From NCBI RefSeq assembly GCF_025273675.1, contig NZ_CP045809.1:124001-188000 (forward strand): a stretch of 64,000 bases of DNA. Direction: 5' to 3'. The notes below the pieces were generated by a model, which was given only the letters and a program-made list of their open reading frames with translations, was not told where the DNA came from and made no database searches. The stretch is from Gordonia pseudamarae. Its GTDB lineage: Bacteria; Actinomycetota; Actinomycetes; Mycobacteriales; Mycobacteriaceae. Position numbers and translations under genes: made by a program. Shown here one piece after another: positions 26,114 through 33,928 of this stretch; position 1 is the stretch's first letter, and each line of letters opens with the position of its first letter.

Positions 26114-26623
26114 TCAGAAGGGGGGTTCGTCGTCCCCGCCGCTGAACGAGGATCCGCTCGCGGGGGCGGAGCCCCACGGATCGTCGGCCACCGGCTGGCT
26201 CGAACCGCCGCGGCTTCCGCCTGCGGGGGATCCGAAGCCTCCGCTGCCGCCTCCGCCGCGCGAGGCCCTGTTGACCTTCGCGGTGGCGTACCGCAGGGAG
26301 GGACCGATCTCATCGACCTCGAGTTCGACGACGGTGCGCTTCTCACCCTCGCGGGTTTCGTAGGAGTGCTGCTTGAGCCGTCCCTGCACGATGACGCGGG
26401 AGCCCTTGACCAGGCTTTCGGTGACGTTCTCCGCGGCTTCGCGCCAGATGTTGCAGCGGAGGAACAGCGCTTCGCCGTCCTTCCACTCGTTGGTCTGACG
26501 ATCGAAGGTGCGCGGTGTGGATGCCACCGTGAAGTTGGCAACTGCCGCGCCGGACGGTGTGAACCGCAGTTCCGGGTCGGCGGTCAGGTTGCCGATGACG
26601 GTGATGACCGTGTCGCCTGCCAT
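26114..26623 (-). CDS. ssb: Single-stranded DNA-binding protein
   Basis: The 169-residue SSB has an N-terminal OB fold ([22 protein letters not shown]-like [19 protein letters not shown]), a glycine- and serine-rich linker and the acidic tail DDEPPF that binds replication and repair partners. It lies between rpsF and rpsR. Confidence 0.97.
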   Translation of the reverse strand: MAGDTVITVIGNLTADPELRFTPSGAAVANFTVASTPRTFDRQTNEWKDGEALFLRCNIWREAAENVTESLVKGSRVIVQGRLKQHSYETREGEKRTVVELEVDEIGPSLRYATAKVNRASRGGGGSGGFGSPAGGSRGGSSQPVADDPWGSAPASGSSFSGGDDEPPF

Positions 26624-26760
26624 GGGAGTCCCCTCGTGTCGTGAGTGTGTACTCGAAGGTCGAGCCGCACCTGGTTCCGTGTGGAGTTGATCTCCACCCT
26701 AGAACCAGACTGCGACAATCCTGGGTGCAATCGTGCGGCTGTGGAAGGCCGCGCCCAGGA

Positions 26761-27042
26761 TTACTTGCGCAGAACCTTGGTCCGCAGCACCGAGTCGTTC
26801 AGCTTCAGCTGACGGTCGAGCTCGTTGACGGTTGCGGGTTCGGCGTTGAGATCGATGACGGCGTAGATGCCCTCGCTGTGCTTGGCGATCTCGTAGGCAA
26901 GACGGCGCTTGCCCCAGATGTCGACGTTGTCAACCTTTCCACCGTCGTTGCGAACAACGTTGAGGAAGGTTTCGAGTGAAGGGGCGACGGTGCGCTCGTC
27001 CAGACTGGGATCGAGGATGACCATCAATTCGTAGTGACGCAT
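26761..27042 (-). CDS. rpsF: 30S ribosomal protein S6
   Basis: The 93-residue bS6 begins [19 protein letters not shown] and contains [20 protein letters not shown], the family signature. It is the first gene of the operon; an AGGAGGTGAT-like ribosome site precedes the ATG at 27042. S6 pairs with S18 on the 30S platform. Confidence 0.97.
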   Translation of the reverse strand: MRHYELMVILDPSLDERTVAPSLETFLNVVRNDGGKVDNVDIWGKRRLAYEIAKHSEGIYAVIDLNAEPATVNELDRQLKLNDSVLRTKVLRK

Positions 27043-27190
27043 ATGACCACATCACCTCCTATGGGCTAGGTCGGCCACGGACTGTCCGTGGCAGGAGGGT
27101 CGCCTGCGTCGGCAACCGCTCCAAGATACACGACCAACCGTTGACCTGCGAAATCGCCGCAGGGTGCGCTATTGCCACTGCCACAGGGGG

Positions 27191-27697
27191 CTATTGGTCG
27201 TGCGGTACGGGCTCCCCGTGGCCCGGGTCGGCCAGCAGCACCGTCGACAGTTCTTCGAGGGCTTGGCGCGCGTATCCCTGCCAGAGCCGGGCGATCACGG
27301 GAAACGCGTACGACGCCACCCTGGACCGCGGGTGCAGCCGCCACTGCCAGGTGATCTCGGTGCCGGTGCCGACGCTCGTGAACGACCACCGGCCGCCTAT
27401 GTGCGAGATCAGCACCGACAGTGGGCCGGTGATAACGGTGAGCTGGTAGGAGAACGAGTAGGGGGCGTCGACGTCGACGAGTTCCTCGCGCATCGTGCCG
27501 CCACCGGTCTGGGTGATGGTCCGGATCTGCCCGATGTGCCCCCACGGTTCGTCGCCTGAGGTGGACTTCACGGGTGCGATCGGGCCGTACCAGCGTCGGA
27601 AGATCGATGACAGCGGTGCCGGCAGAGTGTGCTGAAACGCCGTGACGATGTCGACGGGTACCGCGCGGGAACTGCTCAGGACCAGTGGTTGAGCCAT
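27191..27697 (-). CDS. SRPBCC/polyketide-cyclase-like lipid-binding protein
   Basis: A 168-residue START-like protein from the ATG at 27697. The FQHTLPAPLSSIFRRWYGPIA start, GHIGQIRTITQTGGGTMREELVDV, and TSVGTGTEITWQWRLHPRS strands fit the SRPBCC superfamily, which binds hydrophobic ligands. The ligand is not predictable. Upstream bases to 27859 stay open but are arginine-rich and unlike the family. It is on the strand opposite to the next gene, sharing the promoter region 27698-27810. Confidence 0.75.
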   Translation of the reverse strand: MAQPLVLSSSRAVPVDIVTAFQHTLPAPLSSIFRRWYGPIAPVKSTSGDEPWGHIGQIRTITQTGGGTMREELVDVDAPYSFSYQLTVITGPLSVLISHIGGRWSFTSVGTGTEITWQWRLHPRSRVASYAFPVIARLWQGYARQALEELSTVLLADPGHGEPVPHDQ

Positions 27698-27810
27698 GAC
27701 GGCCACCTTATCGATGTGCGCCTGGGTATGTCGCCGCCTTCGTGGGTGTGGGCGTTCGCGGGCATGGGTGCGTGCTGCCCGTCGCCGGGCCACCACATAC
27801 CCTGTAACGC

Positions 27811-29346
27811 ATGCTCGACGTGAGCTTCCACCCTGTTCTGCGAGTCGGGCGCACCTCATTGTCGCGTCGCGGCGACACCGCCGTGATCGTTGCGACCTCG
27901 CTGCTGCTGACCTCGCTGCTGATGTACTGGTCGTATCGGGTCAAGGTCACATGCGGTGGCCCACCGTTCCTGGAGGGCGGGCGCAGTTCACACTGGCCGG
28001 TCGGCGACCCCGATGCGGTGGTGCCCTGCTACTCGGATCTGATGTACCTGTGGAAGGGACGTGGGATCGACGAGCACATCTTCCCGTACATCCACGGTGG
28101 GATCAACGCCGACGGCAAGCTGTTCGGTGGTGTCGTCGAATATCCGGTGCTGTCCGGGATGATGATGTGGCTCGGTGCGATCGGCGCCCACACCGATACC
28201 GAGTTCTTTCAGCACTCGGTGCTGTTGCTGGTCCCGTTCGGCCTGGCGATCACGGTCATGCTGGCCCTGATGGTACGCTGGTGGGTGCTGTTCTGGTCCG
28301 CCACACCACCTTTGGTGCTGTACTCGTTCCATAACTGGGAATTGCCGGTCACCGCAACGGCTGTCGCCGCGGTTGCCGTCATGGCCTGGGGTGCGGGCAC
28401 CAATCCGAAAACGTCCCGACGGCGATTATCGTTGCGTACCAGCGCGATCCTGGCCTCGATCCTGCTGGCCCTGGGCTTTTGCCTCAAGATCTACCCCGGC
28501 CTGTTCGTCCTCCCCCTGGCCCTCTACGTCCTCACCCGCGGTGAGGCCGGGGACGCTTCTACGGTCGAGGGTGTCCAACCCCGCCGGTTGAGGTGTGAGG
28601 AGCGCAAGCGACGAGCCTCGAAACCCGGTGAGACGACACCGGATCGGTACACCCAGGATTTCCGCCCCCTCGACTGGATCGGCGCCGCCTGGGTCACCGC
28701 CGCCGCGATCATCACGGTGATCGTCGTCCAACTCCCGTTCATGATCCTCGGCTTCGACGGCTGGAAGGCGGCGCTGTCGTTCCAGGGGCAGCGCAAGGCC
28801 GACGTCGACACGAACTCGATCTGGTACTGGGGTCTGCGGCATGTCACCGGCGGCCAGAACAGTACCTACAACAGTCTCGTGGGTGTCCTGTCGCCGATGC
28901 TGATCCTGGCGGCGTTCGCGCTGACGATCTACTTGGGACTGCGCTACTACGAACGGGTGGGCACGTTCCCATGGATCGGGGTGGCGGCGTCGATGCTGGC
29001 CGGTTTCATGCTGTTTCACAAGGTGCATTCACCCCAGTACACGTTGTGGATCCTGCCGTTCTTCGTGCTGTTGCAGATCCGGTGGCCGGTCATCGTGGCC
29101 TACCTGGTCGCCGATTTCGTCTTGGATACCACCATTTTCCGGTTGTTCGGTATCTACACGTCGGGTTCGGACATGAAGTGGTGGGTGATCGGCGGCGTCA
29201 ACTTCGGTGTGTGGGTCCATGCGATGGTGCTCGCGTATGCCATCTTCGCCTTCATCGAAGCCCCGCCCCGCGAACCACTCCGGTCGATGCTCACCCGGAA
29301 ATCCGTTGACACCTCCGATATGGATATTGTTGCGTCGAGGCGTTGA
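27811..29346 (+). CDS. GT87/DUF2029 membrane glycosyltransferase
   Basis: A 511-residue membrane protein with about nine hydrophobic helices. DLMYLWKGRGIDEHIFPYIH, VEYPVLSGMMMWLGA and FHKVHSPQYTLWILPFFVLL are the GT87 landmarks also seen in the paralogue after ponA. It probably mannosylates an envelope lipoglycan from a polyprenyl donor. A cytoplasmic loop at about residues 245-275 is enriched in Arg, Lys and Glu and is encoded by an inserted repeat element. Confidence 0.85.
   Translation: MLDVSFHPVLRVGRTSLSRRGDTAVIVATSLLLTSLLMYWSYRVKVTCGGPPFLEGGRSSHWPVGDPDAVVPCYSDLMYLWKGRGIDEHIFPYIHGGINADGKLFGGVVEYPVLSGMMMWLGAIGAHTDTEFFQHSVLLLVPFGLAITVMLALMVRWWVLFWSATPPLVLYSFHNWELPVTATAVAAVAVMAWGAGTNPKTSRRRLSLRTSAILASILLALGFCLKIYPGLFVLPLALYVLTRGEAGDASTVEGVQPRRLRCEERKRRASKPGETTPDRYTQDFRPLDWIGAAWVTAAAIITVIVVQLPFMILGFDGWKAALSFQGQRKADVDTNSIWYWGLRHVTGGQNSTYNSLVGVLSPMLILAAFALTIYLGLRYYERVGTFPWIGVAASMLAGFMLFHKVHSPQYTLWILPFFVLLQIRWPVIVAYLVADFVLDTTIFRLFGIYTSGSDMKWWVIGGVNFGVWVHAMVLAYAIFAFIEAPPREPLRSMLTRKSVDTSDMDIVASRR
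28555..28655. repeat. Intragenic palindromic-type repeat element inserted in frame
   Basis: Within the GT87 gene, about 100 bp read as polar, basic residues (RRLRCEERKRRASKPGE) between two membrane helices. The DNA contains GAGGAGCGCAAGCGACGAGC followed by CTCGAAACC, a motif type dispersed in Gordonia-like genomes. It keeps the frame. That it is a dispersed element is from memory of such genomes; only one copy is in this window. Confidence 0.4.
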
Positions 29347-29355
29347 ACGGGGGAT

Positions 29356-30006
29356 GTGGTGAGCGGCTGGCTGGGCACCGAGAAACTGATTGCGGAGCGA
29401 ATAACTCTGCGCCCATTCACGTTCGACGATGCCGAGCAACTGGCGCGGGTCGTCGACGATCCCGGTCCCTACCGCTGGACCAGCGGTGTCCCCACGGATG
29501 TCGGGTCGGCGCGGCAATGGATCGAGAAGGCACTGGCCGACCCTGAGTACCGTGTCGCCTACGCAGTCGTCGACAACGACAGCGGTCGTATCCTGGGCTC
29601 CACGAGTTTCTACGAGATCGATCCGGCTAACCTGTCGACGTCGATCGGCTACACCTACTACGCCACCGAGGTGCAGGGCACGACGGTCAACCCGACCGCC
29701 AAGTACCTTCTGCTCACGCACGCCTTCGAGGATTGCGGCGCGGTGCGCGTGGTGTGGCATACACACGAGTCGAACGCGCAATCGCGGGCGGCGATCGCGA
29801 AGCTGGGTGCCACCTTCGAGGGCCTGCTGCGCAAGCACCGGCGGTTCGGTACCGGGGCGAGCGGAGCGACGGGGGATATAACCGAGCCGGGCGTAGCGAC
29901 GAGGGATACAACCGGCTGGCGGACCACCGCGCAGTATGCGATGACCGATGACGACTGGCCGGCGGCGCGTGCGGTGTTGCTGGGCCGGATGAGCGGTTCG
30001 CCGTAG
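29356..30006 (+). CDS. GNAT family N-acetyltransferase (RimJ/RimL type)
   Basis: A 216-residue enzyme. EKLIAERITLRPFTFDDAEQ and GRILGSTSFYEIDPANLSTS are typical of the ribosomal-protein or small-molecule acetyltransferase branch; THESNAQSRAAIAKLGATFE is the acetyl-CoA-binding helix region. It starts at GTG 29356 or 29359. Residues about 168-190 come from a tandem repeat in the DNA and are not conserved. Substrate unknown. Confidence 0.8.
   Translation: MVSGWLGTEKLIAERITLRPFTFDDAEQLARVVDDPGPYRWTSGVPTDVGSARQWIEKALADPEYRVAYAVVDNDSGRILGSTSFYEIDPANLSTSIGYTYYATEVQGTTVNPTAKYLLLTHAFEDCGAVRVVWHTHESNAQSRAAIAKLGATFEGLLRKHRRFGTGASGATGDITEPGVATRDTTGWRTTAQYAMTDDDWPAARAVLLGRMSGSP
29861..29913 (+). repeat. 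Two-copy 30-bp-period repeat inside the GNAT gene
   Basis: GCGGAGCGACGGGGGATATA at 29861 and GCGTAGCGACGAGGGATACA at 29891 are degenerate copies, 30 bp apart. The period is a multiple of three, so the frame is kept and the product gains a TGDIT...TRDTT stretch. Confidence 0.55.
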
Positions 30007-30468
30007 TCGCTCGGTTGTGCGGGCACTACGGGCGTCATGAGTTCACCGCCGGGTCGCTCTCGTGTGGTTGTCCAGACCGGTGCAAGACACGCCCGGCGAG
30101 GTTATCCCGACACGCCGCGCGATCGAGAATTTTCTACTGTGGAAAGTCGTTGACGCTCTGACCTGCTGAAACAAGATTTTGGCCCAGGGAATTCCCCAGG
30201 TTTTCCCCACTGTGTGCACAACCATCCCCACGGTCTGCACAGAAACTCCACAGGCAGTCAACAACCCTGTCCACAGGCCCGGTTGAGAGCGCCGCACCAT
30301 AGGGCCTAGTGTCTCCCGAAGTGTCTCGACCGACCGCGTAGTGATCGATCGGGGCGGCGATCTTCAGAGCCGTGCGATCTATGTCGGGACACGTAGTTCC
30401 GGTGGATGTCGGAATGATCGGGACAGGTCGGATGCGAGTTCGGCGGGCAGTACTGAGGGGTTTCACAC
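30007..30468. other. Intergenic region upstream of dnaB with DnaA-box-like motifs
   Basis: This 462-bp stretch has no supported gene. Between 30200 and 30276 several TCCACA or TCCCCA words cluster, including TGTCCACAG (30268-30276) and ACTCCACAG (30245-30253). These resemble actinobacterial DnaA boxes. The dnaB promoter should lie between 30300 and 30450. No stable terminator was seen. Confidence 0.4.
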
Positions 30469-32682
30469 GTGGCAGTTATCGATGATCACGGGCAGGTACC
30501 CGGGTCGGACGATGCTCCCCCGGAGCGGGACTTCGGTCGGCAGCCCCCGCAGGATCTGACGGCCGAACAGTCGGTTCTCGGCGGCATGATGCTGTCCAAG
30601 GACGCGATCGCCGACGTCATCGAGCGGGTGCGCTCGGGTGACTTCTACCGGCCGGCACACCAGTCGGTGTACGAGGCCATCATGGAGCTCTACGGCAAGG
30701 GTGAACCCGCGGACGCGGTCACCGTGTCGGCGGAGCTGGAACGCCGCGGCGAGCTGCGCAAGATCGGCGGCGCCCCGTATCTGCACACGCTCATCTCGAC
30801 GGTCCCCACGGCGGCCAACGCCGGCTACTACGCCGAGATCGTCGCCGAGAAGGCGATCTTGCGCCGGCTGGTGGAGGCGGGCACCAGGATCGTCCAGTAC
30901 GGCTACGCCGGGGCGGATGGCCAGGATGTCGCCGAGGTCGTCGACCGTGCGCAGGCCGAGGTGTACGAGGTCACCGAGCGGCGCACCGCCGAGGACTATG
31001 TGCCCCTCGAAGAGCTGCTGCAACCGACGATGGACGAGATCGACTCGATAGCCTCCCGAGGTGGCCTTTCGCTCGGCGTGCCCACCGGTTTCGCGGATCT
31101 GGACAAACTCACCAACGGTCTGCACCCGGGGCAGATGATCATCGTCGCGGCTCGACCGGGTGTCGGCAAGGCGCTCGCGCTCGACACCCCGCTGCCCACT
31201 CCGAACGGCTGGACGACGATGGGCCGGGTCTCGGTGGGCGATTATCTGCTCGACGCCGACGGCCGCCCTACCCGGGTGGTCGCGGCCACGGACGTGATGA
31301 CCGAACGCCCCTGTTTCGAGGTGGAGTTCAACGACGGCGCGGTGCTCGTCGCCGACGAACAGCACCAGTGGGTGGTGAAGGTCGACGGCGAGCGGGTCAC
31401 GATGACCACCGAGGCGCTGCGGGGGCACGTCGGGTGTGCGATCGTCGGCAACACCAAACCGCTGGAGCTACCCCGCAAGAATGTGGCGTACGGTCCGTAT
31501 ACGGTTGCCGCCCTTGCCGGTATGGCTTTCGACGACCCCGAGATCGCGATGCGCATCGACGCCGAGGGCCCGGTTGACGTGATGACCTTGATGGCCGATC
31601 TCGGTGGTCTGATCCCGCTGGAGTATCTGCGCGGTTCGATCGCCCAGCGCCGAGCGCTGCTCGCCGGACTGCTCGATGCCCGCGCCACCGTCGACGACGA
31701 CGGTTGGATCATCGTTCCGGCCGCCACCCGCCACATGACGGCTGTCGTGGCTGATCTTGTTGCCGGACTTGGCTACAATTACAAGCGCTCGGCCACCGGC
31801 TGGCTTCGTGTGGATGCGGACGACGACGTTTTCACGTTGCACCACAAGGTGATCCGGCACAAGGAGCTGCGCCGCAAGGCCGGTGTGCGTCGGGTGGTGT
31901 CGGTGCGCCCGGTGCCGAGCGTGCCGGTGCGGTGCGTGCAGGTCGACAACGACGACGCCATGTACCTGGCCGGTGAGGCGATGGTGCCCACCCACAACTC
32001 CACGCTCGCAATGGATTTCCTTCGGTCCGCGGCGATCGGCCACCAACTGACGTCGGCGATGTTCTCGCTGGAGATGTCGAAGATCGAAATTGTTATGCGC
32101 CTGCTGTCGGCGGAGGCGAAGATCAAACTGGCCGACATGCGTTCGGGTTCGATGAGCGACGACGACTGGAGCCGCCTGGCGCGGCGGATGGGCGAGATCT
32201 CCGAAGCCCCACTGTTCATCGACGACTCACCCAACCTGACGATGATGGAGATTCGTGCCAAGGCCCGCCGCCTCAAACAGCGCCACGATCTGAAACTCGT
32301 TGTCGTGGACTACATGCAGCTGATGACCTCCGGTAAGAAGGTCGAATCCCGTCAGCAGGAGGTCTCCGAGTTCTCCCGTTCGCTGAAACTCCTGGCCAAG
32401 GAACTCGAAGTCCCCGTCGTCGCGATCTCGCAGCTCAACCGTGGCCCCGAACAGCGCACCGACAAGCGTCCCCAGGTCTCGGACCTGCGTGAATCGGGAT
32501 CACTGGAGCAGGACGCCGACATGGTCATCCTGCTCCATCGCCCCGACTCCATCGAACGCGACGACCCGCGCGCCGGCGAAGCCGACATTATCGTCGGTAA
32601 ACACCGCAACGGCCCGACCGCCACCATCACCGTCGCCCACCAGCTCCACCTCAGCCGCTTCGTCGATATGGCGCGGGGGTAG
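30469..32682 (+). CDS. dnaB: Replicative DNA helicase DnaB with intein
   Basis: The precursor has 737 residues. The N-terminal collar domain begins PPQDLTAEQSVLGGMMLSKD. The RecA-like motor is split by an intein exactly after the Walker A lysine: ARPGVGK before it, STLAMDFLRS after it. The second extein has KLVVVDYMQLM (Walker B) and SQLNRGPEQRTDKRP, typical of DnaB. After splicing the helicase has about 461 residues, a normal length. It starts at GTG 30469 with a GAGGGG site. Helicase activity depends on splicing because the P-loop is broken in the precursor. Confidence 0.97.
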   Translation: MAVIDDHGQVPGSDDAPPERDFGRQPPQDLTAEQSVLGGMMLSKDAIADVIERVRSGDFYRPAHQSVYEAIMELYGKGEPADAVTVSAELERRGELRKIGGAPYLHTLISTVPTAANAGYYAEIVAEKAILRRLVEAGTRIVQYGYAGADGQDVAEVVDRAQAEVYEVTERRTAEDYVPLEELLQPTMDEIDSIASRGGLSLGVPTGFADLDKLTNGLHPGQMIIVAARPGVGKALALDTPLPTPNGWTTMGRVSVGDYLLDADGRPTRVVAATDVMTERPCFEVEFNDGAVLVADEQHQWVVKVDGERVTMTTEALRGHVGCAIVGNTKPLELPRKNVAYGPYTVAALAGMAFDDPEIAMRIDAEGPVDVMTLMADLGGLIPLEYLRGSIAQRRALLAGLLDARATVDDDGWIIVPAATRHMTAVVADLVAGLGYNYKRSATGWLRVDADDDVFTLHHKVIRHKELRRKAGVRRVVSVRPVPSVPVRCVQVDNDDAMYLAGEAMVPTHNSTLAMDFLRSAAIGHQLTSAMFSLEMSKIEIVMRLLSAEAKIKLADMRSGSMSDDDWSRLARRMGEISEAPLFIDDSPNLTMMEIRAKARRLKQRHDLKLVVVDYMQLMTSGKKVESRQQEVSEFSRSLKLLAKELEVPVVAISQLNRGPEQRTDKRPQVSDLRESGSLEQDADMVILLHRPDSIERDDPRAGEADIIVGKHRNGPTATITVAHQLHLSRFVDMARG
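31171..31998 (+). other. Class 3 intein within dnaB (276 residues)
   Basis: The insert runs from Ala1 (ALALDTPLPTPNGWTTMG) to the final Asn (VPTHN), and the next extein residue is Ser. An intein that starts with Ala instead of Cys or Ser, with a Cys in block F (VRCVQVDNDD), a Trp in block B (HQWVV) and a Thr in the PTHN end, fits the WCT set of class 3 inteins, as in the Mycobacterium smegmatis DnaB intein. The central part (GMAFDDPEIA, RRALLAGLLDARATVDDDGW) looks like a LAGLIDADG (DOD) homing endonuclease remnant, short and perhaps inactive. Confidence 0.9.
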
Positions 32683-32719
32683 GGTCAGGTCGTCGCCGGG
32701 CCTTTCAAGTTCAGAACAC

Positions 32720-33708
32720 TCATTGCTCGGCGGATAGCAGGAAATCGGGAATTCGCAGGTGGCGGATTCCGTCGGTGTTGTCGCCGGCCATCGGGTCCAG
32801 GGTGAGCACGTACTTGGGATGGTTGTCGTTGATCGCTTCGAGCGGGGCGTACTCGCGTCGGCGGGTTTCCGGTGAGAGCGCGATGGTGGTGGCGACTTGG
32901 ACGTAGCGGACATCGTTCTGACGGGTGGCAACGAAGTCCACTTCGGTGGCGCCTACCTTGCCGATGGTGACGTCGTATCCCCGGCGCCGAAGTTCCATCC
33001 AGATGATGTTCTCGAGGACGCCGGGGAGTCGTTGATCGGAGTATCCGAAGAGTGCGTGGACGATGCCATGGTCGCCGACATAGTGCTTTTCATCTGTACT
33101 CAGTAAGGCTCGTCCGCGAAGGTCATATCGTGGCACCCGCGCGATGACAAAGGCTTCTTCGAGCGCCGACAGGTAGTTGAGTACTGTTTCGTGGCTGATG
33201 GACCGGCGTTGGGATTTCATGAAACCGGCCACCCGTCGAGCTGAGAAGGGGTTGCCGACGTTGTCGATTGCGAAGGTGGCCACGTGTTCGAACATGTTCG
33301 CATCGCGGATCTTGTGCCGGGTGAGGACATCACGGACGAGCGTCGACCGGAAGATGTCGGTGACGACGGACCGGGCATCCGGCTCGTCGAACGAGACAAC
33401 GTGAACGCCCGGGAAGCCGCCGAAGCGCAGGTATCTCGCGAACTCGTCGTCGATTCGGGTCATGTCACGCTGGGAGAATGCTTCGCCGAAGGCCAGATGT
33501 TCGGTGAACGAAAGCGGCCATACCTCGATCGAGACGTAGCGGCCGGCGATATAGGTTGCGAGCTCACCGGACAGCAGATGGGAGTTGGAACCGGTGATGT
33601 AAAGGTCGGCTCGTCCTTCCGCGACCAGGGAGTTGACGAGCTTCTCCCAGGGGTATCGATGAGCGGTTCTATCCGATCCAGGTAGAGCGGGCGGTCGACA
33701 AGTTCCAC
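32720..33708 (-). pseudogene. DUF4143-type AAA ATPase, internal deletion removing the P-loop
   Basis: The C-terminal 320 residues (PWEKLVNSLVAEGRADLYIT, LLSGELATYIAGRYV, the DUF4143 part HETVLNYLSALEEAFVI, and the nuclease-like EVDFVATRQND) are those of the AAA_14/DUF4143 ATPases. Upstream, another frame from a GTG at 33708 (GGAG site) reads VELVDRPLYLDRIEPLIDTP, the normal N-terminus. The two are joined near 33648-33660 with a frame change, and the Walker A segment and following helices are missing. An ORF can be drawn back to 33781, but it crosses this junction. These ATPases are common near mobile or toxin-antitoxin-like loci; function is unknown. Confidence 0.75.
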
Positions 33709-33716
33709 GAGAGCTC

Positions 33717-33746
33717 CTACTGTGGCGATTGTAATCGCCACAGTAG
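33717..33746. promoter_or_regulatory. Perfect 14-bp inverted repeat upstream of the ATPase gene
   Basis: CTACTGTGGCGATT, a 2-bp centre, then AATCGCCACAGTAG. It abuts the ribosome site of the broken ATPase gene, so it is either an operator or a 5'-UTR hairpin. A second, weaker dyad (ATGGCG...CGCCAT, 33762-33781) shares the GGCGAT core, which suggests a pair of binding sites for one regulator. Confidence 0.6.
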
Positions 33747-33928
33747 GGCATCTTGGTATAAATGGCGGTTCTGATCGCCATAGTGATCCGACGGCAGTCC
33801 CATCTCGATGATGCTGTCGAAACGTCCGCACCCGGAACCCCTGGTTCGGGGACCGACTATGGATATCCTGCTGCCAGGGCCGTCGAACGGCCGGGGTTCG
33901 ACCGAACAGTAGGGCAGAGGGTGGGGAT

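Noticed and set aside
30463..31428. 321-residue minus-strand frame over dnaB
   Set aside because: Antisense of a conserved helicase and intein.
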